Source: Leucogyrophana mollusca (taxonomy: Eukaryota; Basidiomycota; Agaricomycetes; Boletales). From it: DNA of 64,000 nucleotides. This document shows positions 11,805 to 23,373 of the stretch, piece by piece. The position numbers and the translations under genes were made by a program. Below the pieces are notes generated by a model. It saw only the letters and a list, made by a program, of their open reading frames with translations. It was not told where the DNA came from and made no database searches. How positions within the stretch are numbered: position 1 is the first letter of the stretch; the number at the start of each line of letters is the position of its first letter. The DNA lies in contig MU266339.1 in the NCBI GenBank assembly GCA_021014945.1, positions 62,001-126,000 of the forward strand, in the 5' to 3' direction.

Positions 11805-12339
11805 CTACGAAATGGTAATGTTCTGATTGAGCACCTCGAGCTGCGGATATAAATAAGCCTGAGATGATCATCAGCAAGAACGAAAAGGCATTACAACGAG
11901 GCACGCTTACTCCGGTGAGACTGAAGAGCGCTACCACTAGCTGCGCTTCACCCGCAGCGATCGATGCAGGGATCTGAACCGGGAAGTCTTCATCAAACGT
12001 GGCGGTTCCTGGGTCAGGTTGCGGGTTGAAAGGGCCCTGGTACAGGACCTGCCCGATGTCCTCGTTGGTAGAAACGCAATTCCCCCCACAGGACAGGACA
12101 CCAATGACAACCGCCACTTCGACAACGGTTGTCGGACCGTCCTTCGACAAAAATGTCAGCATTGTCTGGAGGAAAATAATTTACCAAGAGCTCGGACATA
12201 CTCCTGACCCAAGCTGAACCGTGATGTTTGAGCCGGGGGCGACGGTAGTGCCGGATGCAGGAGAATTAATTGTTAGGTATTGCCCAACAGCAGAGGCTGC
12301 GAGGAGCGCGACAGACAGGAGGAATTTCAAGGCAAGCAT
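11805..12339 (-). CDS. Small secreted protein, paralogue 3 (140 aa)
   Basis: Exons 12202-12339, 11911-12141 and 11805-11858; 423 nt in frame. The signal peptide is MLALKFLLSVALLAASAVGQ. The mature protein reads YLTINSPASGTTVAPG, then TTVVEVAVVIGVLSC, CGGNC, YQGPFNPQ, and ends LEVLNQNITIS. The exon-3 acceptor was set by homology with paralogue 2 (the GATGATCATCT-AG context is shared). That gives the same 18-codon last exon as the sister genes. This is the duplicate of paralogue 2 on unit B. Differences are scattered and there is no frameshift, so both copies have probably stayed under selection. Function unknown. Confidence 0.87.
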
Positions 12340-12391
12340 GATATGGATCAGTCGTAGGATTATCGTTCTGGCTTGAGTCAAAGTGCCCGAC

Positions 12392-12397
12392 TTTATA
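12392..12397 (-). promoter_or_regulatory. TATA box of secreted-protein paralogue 3
   Basis: TATAAA on the minus strand, 53 bp upstream of the ATG, in the same context as paralogue 2. Confidence 0.55.
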
Positions 12398-12905
12398 TCA
12401 GAACCATACCCACGTACCGTGGTGGAGTAAGGCATTTCAATACTAGCCTTGAATGGACCAGGGTTGTGGTGACGTTGGTAGCTGTGCTAACGGGCAATGC
12501 CCGACGGCAGCGGCGGTGAGACAGAGCCACCAGGATCAAACAATAGTCCAGAGATGAACCCGAAGGATAAGCGGGCGACGGTGTTCAAGCGGAAGTTCAG
12601 AGTGTTGAAAACTCGTGAACGTGGAGAAGTAGTATGTATTACCAGTGCGTTACAGATCCAACATTCTCCCATCGCGGGGTCCTTTATGCTATGTGTTCGC
12701 GAACACTTAGGGGTTCCGGTTTCGTGGCCGTCGATGTTTTTCCGTTTGAGTAACCCGAATTAAGGCTTGAAGCCTTCAAGCAGGGACCTGAGCAAAAGCG
12801 GAATTTTAAACTCCGTGAATATTAATGCATCCTCTCCATCGAGTCCTCTGTTCTTGTCCGCTACACCATCTTAGGCCTCATATGCAGGGTACTGCTATAG
12901 TTTTA

Positions 12906-14111
12906 GGGACCTTGAGCCACACTGTTCGACAACCCGTGAAGCCGAATTCGTAATCCTACAGACAGGCGCTCCGAGTTACGGCCACATCGCAGGTGAATTA
13001 CTCATATGCATTCCACAGTCGACGCGCAGCACGACTTGGTGATAGACTCGCAGAGGATCACGTTCATGCCAATGATAGCACTGGAAGCCCGAAACCTTCT
13101 CAAAGCACGAAGCCGAGGGCATTACTCCCCTGCGTGACTTTTTATAGTCGTCTCCATGGAGTTTCTTACATCTGCTCAGGCAAGCGGAGCTTTGTACGGG
13201 CTTCATGCCCGTGCCTGGTGTTTCCAATTACACCCCAGTGATAAGTGGGGTTGGGAAACACATGCCTGCAGTGCATCAGCATAGGATTATTTGATTATGA
13301 GCTAGCTCATATGGTTAGTACTCCCGGAGCGTCATTGTTGATCCGCGCGGGCGCCATCCTCCGAATTCAGGGGCGCTCAGCTGTTGCCGAGAGCTTGTCC
13401 ATCATACTGGTTGGTTCACATGTTCTGTACCGCCTCGTCGCACACCGGGAGCCTCGCTGTGGTACCGGTCGAACGGCAGTCAGTTAACTGGCGCTGGTCG
13501 CTCCTCAGAGCAAGGGGAGTATGGGCATAATTGACATTACTCGATTGAGGTGCGTCATCTGATGTTCTACTATAGATGTCCAGCATTCGAAATGTCCCTG
13601 AAAACTATGTAGTGTATAATGTCTGAAGTCCTTGGGCTCCCTCCGATACCGAAAACGTCCGCACGCCTTCCCTCCCTTCACGCAAACTCCCGGCACGCAT
13701 GTTGTAGTAGTTTAGGAGCAGTGGTGGTGATGTTGGATGAGGAACAAATATGATGACCCTGTCGGTGTTGTGATCATTGCTGGCGGAACGACCAGCAACA
13801 ACGGAGACCGTAGACTTTCCGGGGTACGGCAGTAATGATCTCGCAGAGGATGAGAGGCGCAGGACGGCCTCTCTGTGCGTGTGCGTCATGCAAAATGCTC
13901 TGCTTTTGCCTACATCGACTCGGGAGACTCTCCGGATGATGATGGTGTGCATTCAACTTGAAGAGGCCCCTTAAAGGTCGCATTGATATCTGGACGGAAG
14001 GCTAAAGAGCGTCGCGTCTAACATATAGGATCACGAGGTTTTTGTCCTTCGTCACATGATCTATATGTACATCAGGAATTCAGGCGTTCCGTTCCCGCGA
14101 CCATCATCATC
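12906..14111. other. Gene-free stretch with an imperfect hairpin
   Basis: No gene is supported. Two overlapping antisense ORFs near 13605-13974 lack any domain. Near 13217-13262 there is an imperfect inverted repeat (GTGTTTCC ... CCCCA against TGGGG ... GGGAAACAC). Confidence 0.5.
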
Positions 14112-15105
14112 ATGCAGTCAGCAGCAGCCTCGTTCGTGCGCCAGGGAAAGAAGGTAAACCTTTGACGACGCTTTGTTTTGCTCTATGTGCTCACCAAGGG
14201 CTGCCAGATTGTAGCCATTGGCAGGAATTACTCGGAGCACATCAAAGAGCTCAACAATGCCAGGCCGAAAGAACCCTTCTTCTTTTTGAAACCCACGACC
14301 AGCTATGTCCCATCTGGTGGAAAAGTAGAGATTCCACGAGGGATTATTGCCCATTATGAAGGTATGGCTGAGTGCTCCGATACAGGCAGTGCGACTCACC
14401 ATATAAAGTCGAGCTCGGTCTTGTCATCGGAAAGGGCGGACGAGACATTTCCCAGGAAGCTGCAGAGTCGCATATCGCAGGTTACAGTGGGTGTTTCATG
14501 GGGTTCATGTGCAGGTATATGTCCTAACATTCTCCGCGTAGCTCTGGCCGTTGATATGACCGCCCGTAATTTGCAAGATGAAGTCAAGAAAAAAGGCCTT
14601 CCCTGGTCTGCCGCGAAAGGATTCGACACTTTTACGCCAATAGGGTACGATTCGTCCACAAACCCCATCTCTTGTCACTAACCACCTTTCAGTTCTTTCA
14701 TCCCTAAGTCCTCAATTTCGGACGCACACGACCTGAGGCTCTCGCTCAAGGTGAGACCAGTTCCCCAACAACCACCTCGTTTGTTAAGGTATATCAGATC
14801 AACGGAGCGATTAAACAAGATGGCACAACCGGTGACATGATATTCCGCATCCCGCGACTTATCGAACACATTTCCTCCATCATGGCTCTTGAGGTTTGCT
14901 CTATTCTCGCTGACGTAGAACCAAGCTGACTGTTTTTTTGCTGCAGGAAGGTGACTTGATTCTGACAGGAACCCCCTCTGGTGTCGGTCCTCTCGCCCCG
15001 GGGGACAACGTCGAGTGTGCTTTGGCTGGCCCTAGCGGCAACGTCCTTGACACTCTCAATTTCACCGCCGTCTCAAGAGAGGGTGGGTACCAGTTCAAAC
15101 TATAG
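14112..15105 (+). CDS. Fumarylacetoacetate hydrolase-domain protein, FAHD1-like acylpyruvase/oxaloacetate decarboxylase
   Basis: Seven exons: 14112-14153, 14208-14361, 14409-14486, 14542-14644, 14693-14750, 14798-14893, 14947-15105. They give 229 aa, close to the usual 220-230 for FAHD1. The family cleaves acylpyruvates or decarboxylates oxaloacetate with a divalent metal, usually in mitochondria. The metal site is visible: Glu65 and Glu67 in HYEVELGLVIG and Asp96 in LAVDMTARN. Other family blocks are IVAIGRNYSEHIKELNN, GFDTFTPIG and LILTGTPSGVGPL. The N-terminus (MQSAAASFVRQGKK) is short and basic and may act as a weak mitochondrial presequence. The gene converges with the SAPS gene, with 200 bp between stop codons. 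Confidence 0.93.
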
Positions 15106-15305
15106 TGGATCCACCCAGGAGAATACCCTGTTTCAGTCTCTGCTCATGAATATGCTGTCGTTTCAACGGGATACACAGGAGAAATTAGGCACATACTAAC
15201 ATGTACAGCTATAGACCTCATGCTGTCGCTCTATGTAGGGATATGTACAAGCCCGGTCTTATCAGAAAGCCCGGCAACGTTAACAGTACAGACCAGCACA
15301 GCACA

Positions 15306-18300
15306 TCAACCGCGCCAATCGTCCGAACCCATCTTCCTGTCTTCCAGCGAAATTTCCTCCAAGCTGCCTTTCCCGAACTCTGTTTCGCTTTCCGACCCGC
15401 TTGTAAACGTCCAGCTGCCGCCAGTTGGCGTAAGCTCTCCGTCTTTTGCTGGTGATGTCTGGAAGTCGCCAAAGTCGCCGAAGCTATCGAAGGATGTGTC
15501 TTCAATTTCTTCGGAAGAGAAAGAGGAGAAAGTGAAGGGGTCTGATCCACTTGCAGCTGCCGAGTCAGAGAAAGGACCAAAGCCGTCATCCTGCGAAACA
15601 AAGAGGTTAGTCCGTATTACAAAGGATGAGGTGAGAAGTGGACCTCGTCATAGTGAACGCCGAAAGGGTCATCGGACAGGGCCTCCCTGAGCGATCCACT
15701 AGGAACGAAAGCATCCTGCGAAGAAGGAAAATGAGCTTTAGAATGGATAAGCTGACGTGAACTCACATCAAACCCATTGGAAGTTGACGCATGTCGATTA
15801 CTGTGACTTCGCCGGGTAAGAGGTGGCTTGCTAAGGTCAAATGTCGACTGTGCCAGCCAACCCCCATCTTCATCCTCTTCATCATCAGATGCGTCCGACG
15901 ACGAACCAAAGGCTTCGGAGGATTGCATTTCTTGTGCGAGATAGCGAGCAAACTATCCCACATATGTCGTTCGTCTTAGTACGGAAGAAATAGAATGCAT
16001 AAATGCGCACCTGAGGAGGCCCGGCGGCATGTTCTTCCTCGTCGTCATCCTCCATCGGAGCAGGACCAAAGTCGGCACTGGTTTCCCGTGTCGGACGCGC
16101 ACTGGCGGCCCTCTTGAACTCGCCCTTCACCGCGTCCACGCCGCCCTTGTCTTGAGTGGTGGCAGGTCCGGTCAGAGCGGGCGTAGCATCCTCCTCGTCC
16201 ACCTTCCACCGCGCACCATTACGCGGGGCAGTGACAACAGCTGGCTTCCCTCCCCCTAACAAGCTCGTGTCGCGCTTCTTGGTCTCGTTGTACCGACCGG
16301 TAACATAGTCTTCCCAGGCGGGCTGAGGCGCGTGCTGCTCGATTACAAGACGAAGGTCGGGAGGATAATGCTCGAGGGCACCGATGACGTCCTCCGAAAT
16401 GAGGGTCAGATGTCCCATGTATCCTAGGCGGACGCCTTTTGGTTTGGCGCTGACGGAAGCAGATCAGGCCAAAAGATGAGGCGGGTGGGCTCCAACTGAC
16501 CTTTCTGCGTCATTTTGCTTTTGACCATCGACTATGCGCTGCATGAGCTGCGCATCGCGGAAAAGAGCGACAGTTAGCTCGCGGTTGAGCCCACCATCGA
16601 CCCTCCCGGTCAGTATTTGATGGATGAGATCATAAACAACGCTGTGCAGAAAGTTGTTCCAGGGAAATTCGAAGAATAGATCCTAGTTCGCAGCCATATA
16701 TTAGTAAATCAAGAAAACTGAAACCAAAGAAGGACACACAAGCAGGGTTGTTAAAACATTCATGTCCAAAAACCGTTGCTTCATCTTCTCGCCGACTGGC
16801 ATCTCCGACACAACGTCGATGGTCGTCACACGACGAGAACTCCTGCGCGAATGTGTGGTGGGGGATTTCCCGCTCTGAGTGTCTGACTCGGAACTTTTTT
16901 GCAATAGCGCAGCTCCTTGCGTAGCGATCTCAGATGGAGACGGTAAAGATGCGGCGTTAGGTGAAGAGGGTACTATCATTGACGGTTGCTGGAGCGGGGA
17001 TCCCGTTTCCAAGGCCAGAGCGGACTGGCCCTTTGCAGGCTCATCGTACATTGCAATCTCCTCCATAGCCTCGTCGTCCGAGCTGCCAGGCTCGCCATCA
17101 CTCATCTCTTCGTCTGAATCCAGGAGAGATGAATCTCGGGAGGGGTTAGTCACGGGCAACTCGAGCGCGGGTTCGACTTCATCGTTTCCGTCGTCCATCG
17201 TTTCGTGGTCCCTTTCGTCACCGGAGCCTATTGCGATGACGCGTGCTAGCTGCTCCAGAGCGGATAAGCCGCCTTGTAACCGCCCCTCGTTATCATAAAG
17301 GTGGTTGTACTCTGACGAGCGATTCAGGAGCGCCATATTCGAACAATGCAGAAGCTCCGCATATAGCTCGCATATTCTGTAGCGCTCAAAAGTGAGCGGG
17401 GCAATGGCTCCCACCGTCGTTGATACAGGTCCCCTCTGCAAATCATTTTTAGTAACGATTGGTTGGAAACGGGAAGTCAACCTTTGCTTACCAAACACCT
17501 AGGATGCCGCAGGAACTTTTGGAACACGTCCAGGCGCTCGCACATAATCTCCAATACGGACCCCAAGTGCACAACGCCCATACGGTCTACCATCTCCTTC
17601 ATAGCTGTTTCCAGCGTCTCACGAGCATTTTCTGCACCTTGAAGCTGCTGCTGAATTTGAATTAGCCGATTCCGCAATGTGTGGAAGAGGTAGGGCTCAA
17701 AGTAATCCGAGTTGTTTTTCCTGATGAGCTCGATGATAATTGATATTGAGTGAACGACGGAAGATGTAGACGAGTGTATATTCGGAAGTTCGGCGTCCAT
17801 GCTTTCGAAAGTGGCTGCTTCTTGTTCCAACGCCTGCTGAGGGTCGCCTGGCGAACCGAAGTCGTGAAGGATATAGCTGACCAGCTTCGAGACACTAGTT
17901 CGATGGGCCAGCTCCCGGGCAAAACGATTCGAGGCTGGGCCATTCTGTAGACCCTCAGTCAGCCCCGCACCAGGGGAAGGAGCGGCCATCGATATTATTC
18001 CTTTGATGAGCTCGGAAACAACTGTGTGCATATCGCTGGTGTGAGCTGGCGATAACAGGTCTATCAATCTACCCATTAGATTCTCGGAGGATAACCACTG
18101 GAATCAAAAAAAGACAGCCATAAGAAAACGACGCGCGTATGAATGGCATGCATACCTCTAAGACACCAGCCCCGCTGGGGTGTTCGTCCAACTGGATGAT
18201 GCGAACAAGGAGATCAACGATGGAAGGTGTTTCGACGTGTCGCAGTAGACGCTCGACTACCGAAGGTTGGGATTGGATGAAGGCAAGCATCTGAGCGTGG

Positions 18301-18896
18301 AGCTCGGCATGGGTGAGAGGACGACCAGCAAAAGATGATCATTCACCTCCGCCGGTTTTTTGTTGAGAAACACTGCGTTTATTTTGGCGAAGTGCGAGGC
18401 CATGACCATTTCGGTCTTCATGTCCTCTGGCGGCCTATCAAGGACGGTCTCCCAGAAAGGCGCCAGAAGCTGGTCCGATGAATTCACGCAAGTTTCCACT
18501 ATCGACCATATTTCGCTGCAGAGGACTTCCGTAGCAACATACGGGTATCTTTCGGAGCGGAAAATATGGACGTTCAGAGCACGAACAGGTGGCAAGCCGA
18601 GACGAACTCACTTGAACCGCCCCCTCTCCTCTTCACCCTCAATCTGGCCCGTGACATAGGCTAGTAAGCGTTGCAAAACATCCACACGTTGAAAATAGTC
18701 AATGAGTCTTGTATTCTGGGATTTGCATTCCTGCAATAGATCATCCTCGTCCAGAATGGCCTCCAGAGATACGTCGTCCTTGTCTAGTAGGCTGTCGATT
18801 GAGGATGCATTGTGGAAGCCAAATCTATCGGCGAAAATGCATCAAATTTACTGGCTGCCATCGGAGAATTTTTCTGCGAAAATACCTCCAGAACAT
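15306..18896 (-). CDS. SAPS-family SIT4/PP6 phosphatase-associated regulatory subunit
   Basis: Eleven exons: 18886-18896, 18612-18824, 18347-18548, 18156-18290, 17492-18097, 16740-17435, 16501-16682, 16011-16449, 15767-15952, 15644-15715, 15306-15590; 1,008 aa. The N-terminus (MFWRFGFHNASSIDSLLDK) and the helical-repeat SAPS core (for example ERYRICELYAELLHCSNM) identify the yeast SAP155/185/190, fission-yeast ekc1 and human PPP6R family. These proteins bind the SIT4/PP6 catalytic subunit and direct it in cell-cycle and nutrient signalling. An acidic insert of about 120 residues interrupts the core around residues 445-560, and the tail is Ser/Asp-rich with FGDFGDF. The first coding exon is only 11 nt (ATG TTC TGG AG). 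It was placed because it restores the conserved MFWRFGF start. Confidence 0.93.
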
Positions 18897-19207
18897 GAAC
18901 GTTATGAGAATGAAGGAAGAAAGGTTGAGGATAAGCCCAGAAGATGGAAATAAAGCTGCAGTCTCAGTAGTTGGCCCGACGTCTCAGTCTGTGTATACTT
19001 GTTGCCTAGATTGGAGTTCACGCGCCGAACCGCTATACGCTATACCGCGCCTTCGGTCGGAGTACTGGTGCCTTTAGTCGCCCGATGCTATGTGAGGTGT
19101 ACAAATATCCAGTGTCCATGGCGGTATATAATTAAAGGCAGCGACTAGTAGTATATGGGCCAGCACACGAGTACTATGCCTAGCTTCCGCACTTTCCCCC
19201 TCACCCC

Positions 19208-21040
19208 TCAAAACTGCGCAGTCGCGGATCAGACATCATGATATGAGCGTCAGTGCGTGGACTCACCCGAATCTGATAGGTCCCGCTGGCCTTGGTAAGA
19301 TATCGTACCCACTTGATGCTGTGATAATTGCTTTTCTCAAATACTTTGAGAAATCGTACGATCAAGCCAGATGCGGTGAACATGAGGACCTGGAAGTCGA
19401 CATCGATTGGTGGTCTCGCCCATACTTGCCGAACGGTTGTACTTGTAAGATCAGCCGTCGCCGTGAAGGTGCATTCTTGGCCTCCTTGGATCCTCGGAAT
19501 CCTGCAGCATAAAATGTAGTCGTATGGCGCTCTCCCATGCTTGTGTCAGATGACGCACTTCCACACAACCACGTTCTCGGCAGGGACATATTTAGCCTTG
19601 CCGCTTGCGACCTTGCATTCGACTCCGGTCGTGTTGAGTGGGGTAGGGATGCGCAAGACTACGCTTGTCGCGGAAAGCTTATTACTGAAACTTGCTTTGA
19701 CGGTGACGACATATGAGACCTGCGAGGTGCCAATTTCGTTGACGGTTGGAATGATGCGCAGCGGAAGTTTCACATTGGACGTTGATCGATATCTACGGGT
19801 AAATGTATCAGCTTAAAATCACTCAAATAAATAGACAAAAGGTGACCTCATCAGCTCAAATTCTCCATCCGGTGGGATGAAGCTGATGGTACGGCTGGAG
19901 TCAAATTCGTTCAGCCGAACACATTGGTGAAAGCGACAGTCGTCTAGTTCAACGGCGTCACTGATACCTCCACGCTCATTTTTGTCGATGACGAGCTTGT
20001 CATTCAAGCCAAACTTGCATTCTGGAGTTCCACTGAGGTAGGCACGCATCTGGATGTGCCCATCCACATCGGCTCGGAGAATGGTACCTAGCCAGCACCA
20101 ATCAGTACACGGCGACACTTTGAATAAGCAACGTATCTCTACCTTTGGCACTCATACTCAGGTTGACGGTCTCTATTACATCCACAAATGCTTCGTTTTT
20201 CTTGTATTTGACATCGCCACGGCGCCAGCTCGTCACCCCCGTAGCCTGGGTAGTGATTTTCGAGGACTCCTCCTGAATAAAGGGGTGAGTGCACGTTTTG
20301 TCGGACCCGACCCACGCCAACGTACGGCAGCTATTGCAGTGGAAACAATACTTTCGGTCGTAATATATGTTTTCAACGTGTCAATTTCGCTATTTTGAGG
20401 GTAGCCAAAGTCGTTGATCTCTGATTAAGTCTGAGTCGGCCAGAGACTTATGAAGCATAGAAGGGAGAGACGCGTGGCTTACCGTCGATCAGTTCGTAGA
20501 TAAGGGTAAAGTTGTTCTTCACAGATTCCTCATCCACTTTCCCAAAGTAGGACTTGGCGATAGAGATGAAACGATAGCAATATTCGAATACCAGCGCGGC
20601 GTTTGCGTTTGTCCTGGAAAACGCGATATGTAAAGGCAGCTCGTGCCGACGTAACGGAGGAACTCACTTTGTGACAGCAACTACATAGAGATTATTGACT
20701 CTGACATGGAAGAAACTTGTAGAACCGAGTGTAATGATGGGTGACCGCACATCGCTGTTGGATACAACTTGTATCCGGAAGACATCCGCAATAGAGCGCC
20801 TAGTGGAGCAAGCCGTTAGAGAAGACAGACCGACGCGACAAATCGACTCACTTAAAGTCTGTGCGGTAGAGTCGCGATATCAGGACCTTCGAGAACAGCC
20901 TGAGTTGCTTTCACGACGCTCGTGTGGCTACAAAGCGACTTCGCTCACCTCTCCTTTCTGGTTGAAGACGAAGAAAGCCTAAGTTCTACTATCAACGCTG
21001 AGAATCATCATAGTGTAGGATCTAAGCTCACCGAAATCAT
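19208..21040 (-). CDS. apm4: AP-2 clathrin adaptor complex mu subunit
   Basis: Eleven exons: 21032-21040, 20949-20978, 20852-20886, 20668-20799, 20483-20613, 20326-20420, 20143-20272, 19847-20087, 19559-19792, 19267-19501, 19208-19213; 425 aa. This is the medium chain of the endocytic adaptor at the plasma membrane and binds Yxx-phi cargo signals. The longin-type N-domain starts [20 protein letters not shown] and runs to about residue 140. The mu-homology domain starts at [17 protein letters not shown] and ends [23 protein letters not shown] and the RRGDVKY segment favour AP-2 over AP-1. The first coding exon is 9 nt and the last 6 nt (Phe plus stop). The start lies 403 bp from the divergent CE16 esterase gene. 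Confidence 0.94.
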
Positions 21041-21376
21041 GGATAATGAGAAGCCAAAGCAACAGCGCCTGGTTCAGCACCAACACCCGAATCCAGTTGC
21101 CGAGAAGGTCTTTCCAAATTGGGCGCTGCCTGTGGCGTCCAGCTGACCTTGTCGTGCAACCTCCATCATCCATCTGCTGTGTGCAAGTCATGCTTATTAT
21201 ATTTTCCGGAAAGCTTCCCTTCTCCCAGATTTAATCCTGGACCTTTGCCGGTGCTGTCTAACATGGGGAAATGCCTGCGAACAAGCCCCTACGCGTAGCT
21301 AACTATACATCCTACGGACATTTATCGGACTGCGGTGGGCCGTCGAGCAACCACTCAGGACATTTTCCGCGCGGTT

Positions 21377-21383
21377 TATAAGG
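21377..21383 (+). promoter_or_regulatory. TATA box of the CE16 esterase gene
   Basis: TATAAGG lies 61 bp upstream of the esterase start codon. Confidence 0.45.
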
Positions 21384-21443
21384 AGGTAGCGGAGAAGATG
21401 GATCGCTTCAAGGCAATCTCGCTTTCCCCCCATACTCCTCAAC

Positions 21444-22889
21444 ATGGTCTTGTCACGCAGCCTAGTTTCCGCAGCGGTTGGTCTGCTCGCTTCGTGTTCT
21501 GTCGCGAATGCAGTCCTTTCTTGGAACGAAACTGAATTTTTCTTCGTGTTCGGAGACTCGTATACAACCGACGGGTACAACATCTCCGCTGGCGTTAACT
21601 CCCCAGATCCAGGATACGTGAGTACATGTCGCGTTATGTCTGCGTGACCTCGGAGCTGAGCTGTTCTGCAGACTTCCTCCAACGGTCCCAACTGGGTCGA
21701 GTTCTTGTGTAAGGATTCTTTCCCGTTGTTGGCATTTATGGTGCATCGCGACTGATATCTTGCAGCTGGAACGTACAACCAGACTGCGCTCACGGTTAGT
21801 CCTTCAAATCAATTATGTGAGAACCCCGCTGATTACTATGACAGACATTCGACTTGGCGTCTGGAGGTGCAACCATTGATGCCGCCCTCGTTCCCCCATA
21901 CTTGCCCACTGTCCTGTAAGTTGGTGGGCCTGATTTGACTGTTCTGTTGCACTGATCATGCTTGTCCTACAGGTCTGTTGTTGACCAAGTCACTCAGTTC
22001 AATGAGTACTTGGCACCCAAGCCTTACGGAGCTGCGTGGAACAGCTCCAACAGTCTGTTCGCGATCTTCATCGGCATCAACGATGTCGTACGTACTGAGA
22101 CCATTCCTGTGTTCCTCTGACGCTAACCTACCCTCTTCAGGGAAATTCCGTCGGCTGGGTTAGCATCAATACTTTGCTACAGAGATACCGTCAGCTAATT
22201 TCTCCGTTCTCCAGACGAACATTACCCAGTTCGAGTTCTACGGTGTTCTTATGGACAGGCTCTTCACTCAGGTAGGGCGACAAGGGGTACACCAATTCTT
22301 TACTGATGATTTGCTTCCCCTCGTTAGGTTGAAGACCTCTACGAGGCCGGCGCCCGCAACTTCCTCTTCCTGACCGTACCACCCACCAACCGCGCTCCCC
22401 TCTTCTATGAGCAAGGCCCTGCCGCAGCCGCCCAAATGGGAACCGACATTGCGAACTACAACACTCAACTCACCCAGAGTGTCCGCTACTTCCAGGCGAC
22501 CCACACGGATGTTGAGACCGTGACCGTCTTCGACACCCAACCCATCTTTAACACCCTTCTCGACGAGGCAGAGACGTTTGGCTTCGTCAACATCACGGGA
22601 TACTGCGCCGCGTATGAGAACGGCACGCCGACGCCGACGTACCAGGTTGAGGGATGTGCACCTGTCTCAAGTTACTTGTGAGTCGGATGATGACTTCTGG
22701 AGCCCTTTCTGACGATTTGACATCTCATTCAGCTGGCTCAACACCCTCCACCCGTTGTTCACTATCCACAAGTAAGCCTATATTTATCTTGACCCTCCGG
22801 TATGTCTTTCTGACCTGCCTTCCAGCATCCTTGCAAAGGCGATCTCGACTGCTTTGAGTGGCTACCCTGCCACCACCATCCCAACCTAA
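21444..22889 (+). CDS. Secreted GDSL/SGNH carbohydrate esterase, CE16-like acetylesterase
   Basis: Ten exons: 21444-21617, 21672-21708, 21766-21794, 21845-21915, 21973-22087, 22141-22158, 22215-22271, 22328-22677, 22733-22771, 22826-22889; 317 aa. A signal peptide of about 23 residues (ends SVANA) precedes the catalytic block FVFGDSYT, with Ser39 as predicted nucleophile. The oxyanion/Asn block is FIGINDVGNS, and the C-terminal block carries the predicted catalytic His in WLNTLHP. Members remove acetyl groups from xylo-oligosaccharides and other hemicellulose fragments outside the cell, which fits a wood- or litter-decay lifestyle. The block V position that is often Asp in GDSL enzymes is Asn here (N-x-x-H). 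Several N-glycosylation sequons are present. Confidence 0.93.
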
Positions 22890-23373
22890 TGCGCTTTTGT
22901 ATAATTGCACTTGTCTGTTACATGACCGTCACAAAATGGGATTTCTACTTCAATTGACTCTTCGTTGAGAACTTTGGAGTGACCAATGACCCTTAGCCTC
23001 GCATTTCAGGTTGATTGTTTATTTCTGAGCCCGCTCTTTTTTTGATCCGCAATTGAACGAGGTGACTCGGCCCCCCGGACTTGAAGAGAAATCACGTCGA
23101 GTCACATTTGTGTGCTTGCGGAGGTGCCTCGTGGTAGCAGACTTCGGCTGATGACTGCCGACGTCCAACCCACCCTCGTATGGAAGCCAAGAGACGTGAC
23201 GCAAGCTGTGCTGACGCAAGCTACACTGACGGGTCTGGTGCCTTGGGCCTATACTGGCCTATATAGGTCTCATCTCCACAGATCAAATCAAACCGCTACC
23301 ACCCCCTCTCTATCACTGTAAGTCGCACCATCAGTACCATTCTGGAGTCCAGTTGACGGCATCCCAGTCCCTC
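22890..23373. other. Intergenic, includes a likely promoter
   Basis: Holds the 3' region of the esterase gene and the upstream region of the next gene. A TATATAG at 23270-23276 lies about 98 bp before the next ATG. A short direct repeat (GACGCAAGCT-GTGCTGACG / GACGCAAGCT-ACACTGACG) lies near 23196-23230. Confidence 0.5.

Larger units (their letters stand above)
11181..12905. repeat. Tandem segmental duplication, unit B
   Basis: Direct, head-to-tail copy of unit A carrying secreted-protein gene 3. Similarity fades soon after the shared AGGCCTCATA landmark near 12875. The ends are approximate because the copies have diverged. Confidence 0.85.

Noticed and set aside
13605..13974. Overlapping ORFs on both strands (115 and 65 codons)
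   Set aside because: No domain, no good start context and compositional bias only.
16879..17298. 139-codon plus-strand ORF
   Set aside because: Antisense shadow of the acidic Ser-rich insert of the SAPS gene; low complexity on both strands.
23353..23373. Upstream extension of the dimeric-barrel-like protein
   Set aside because: The extension would start at TTG. The ATG at 23374 is the first standard start and follows a normal leader.
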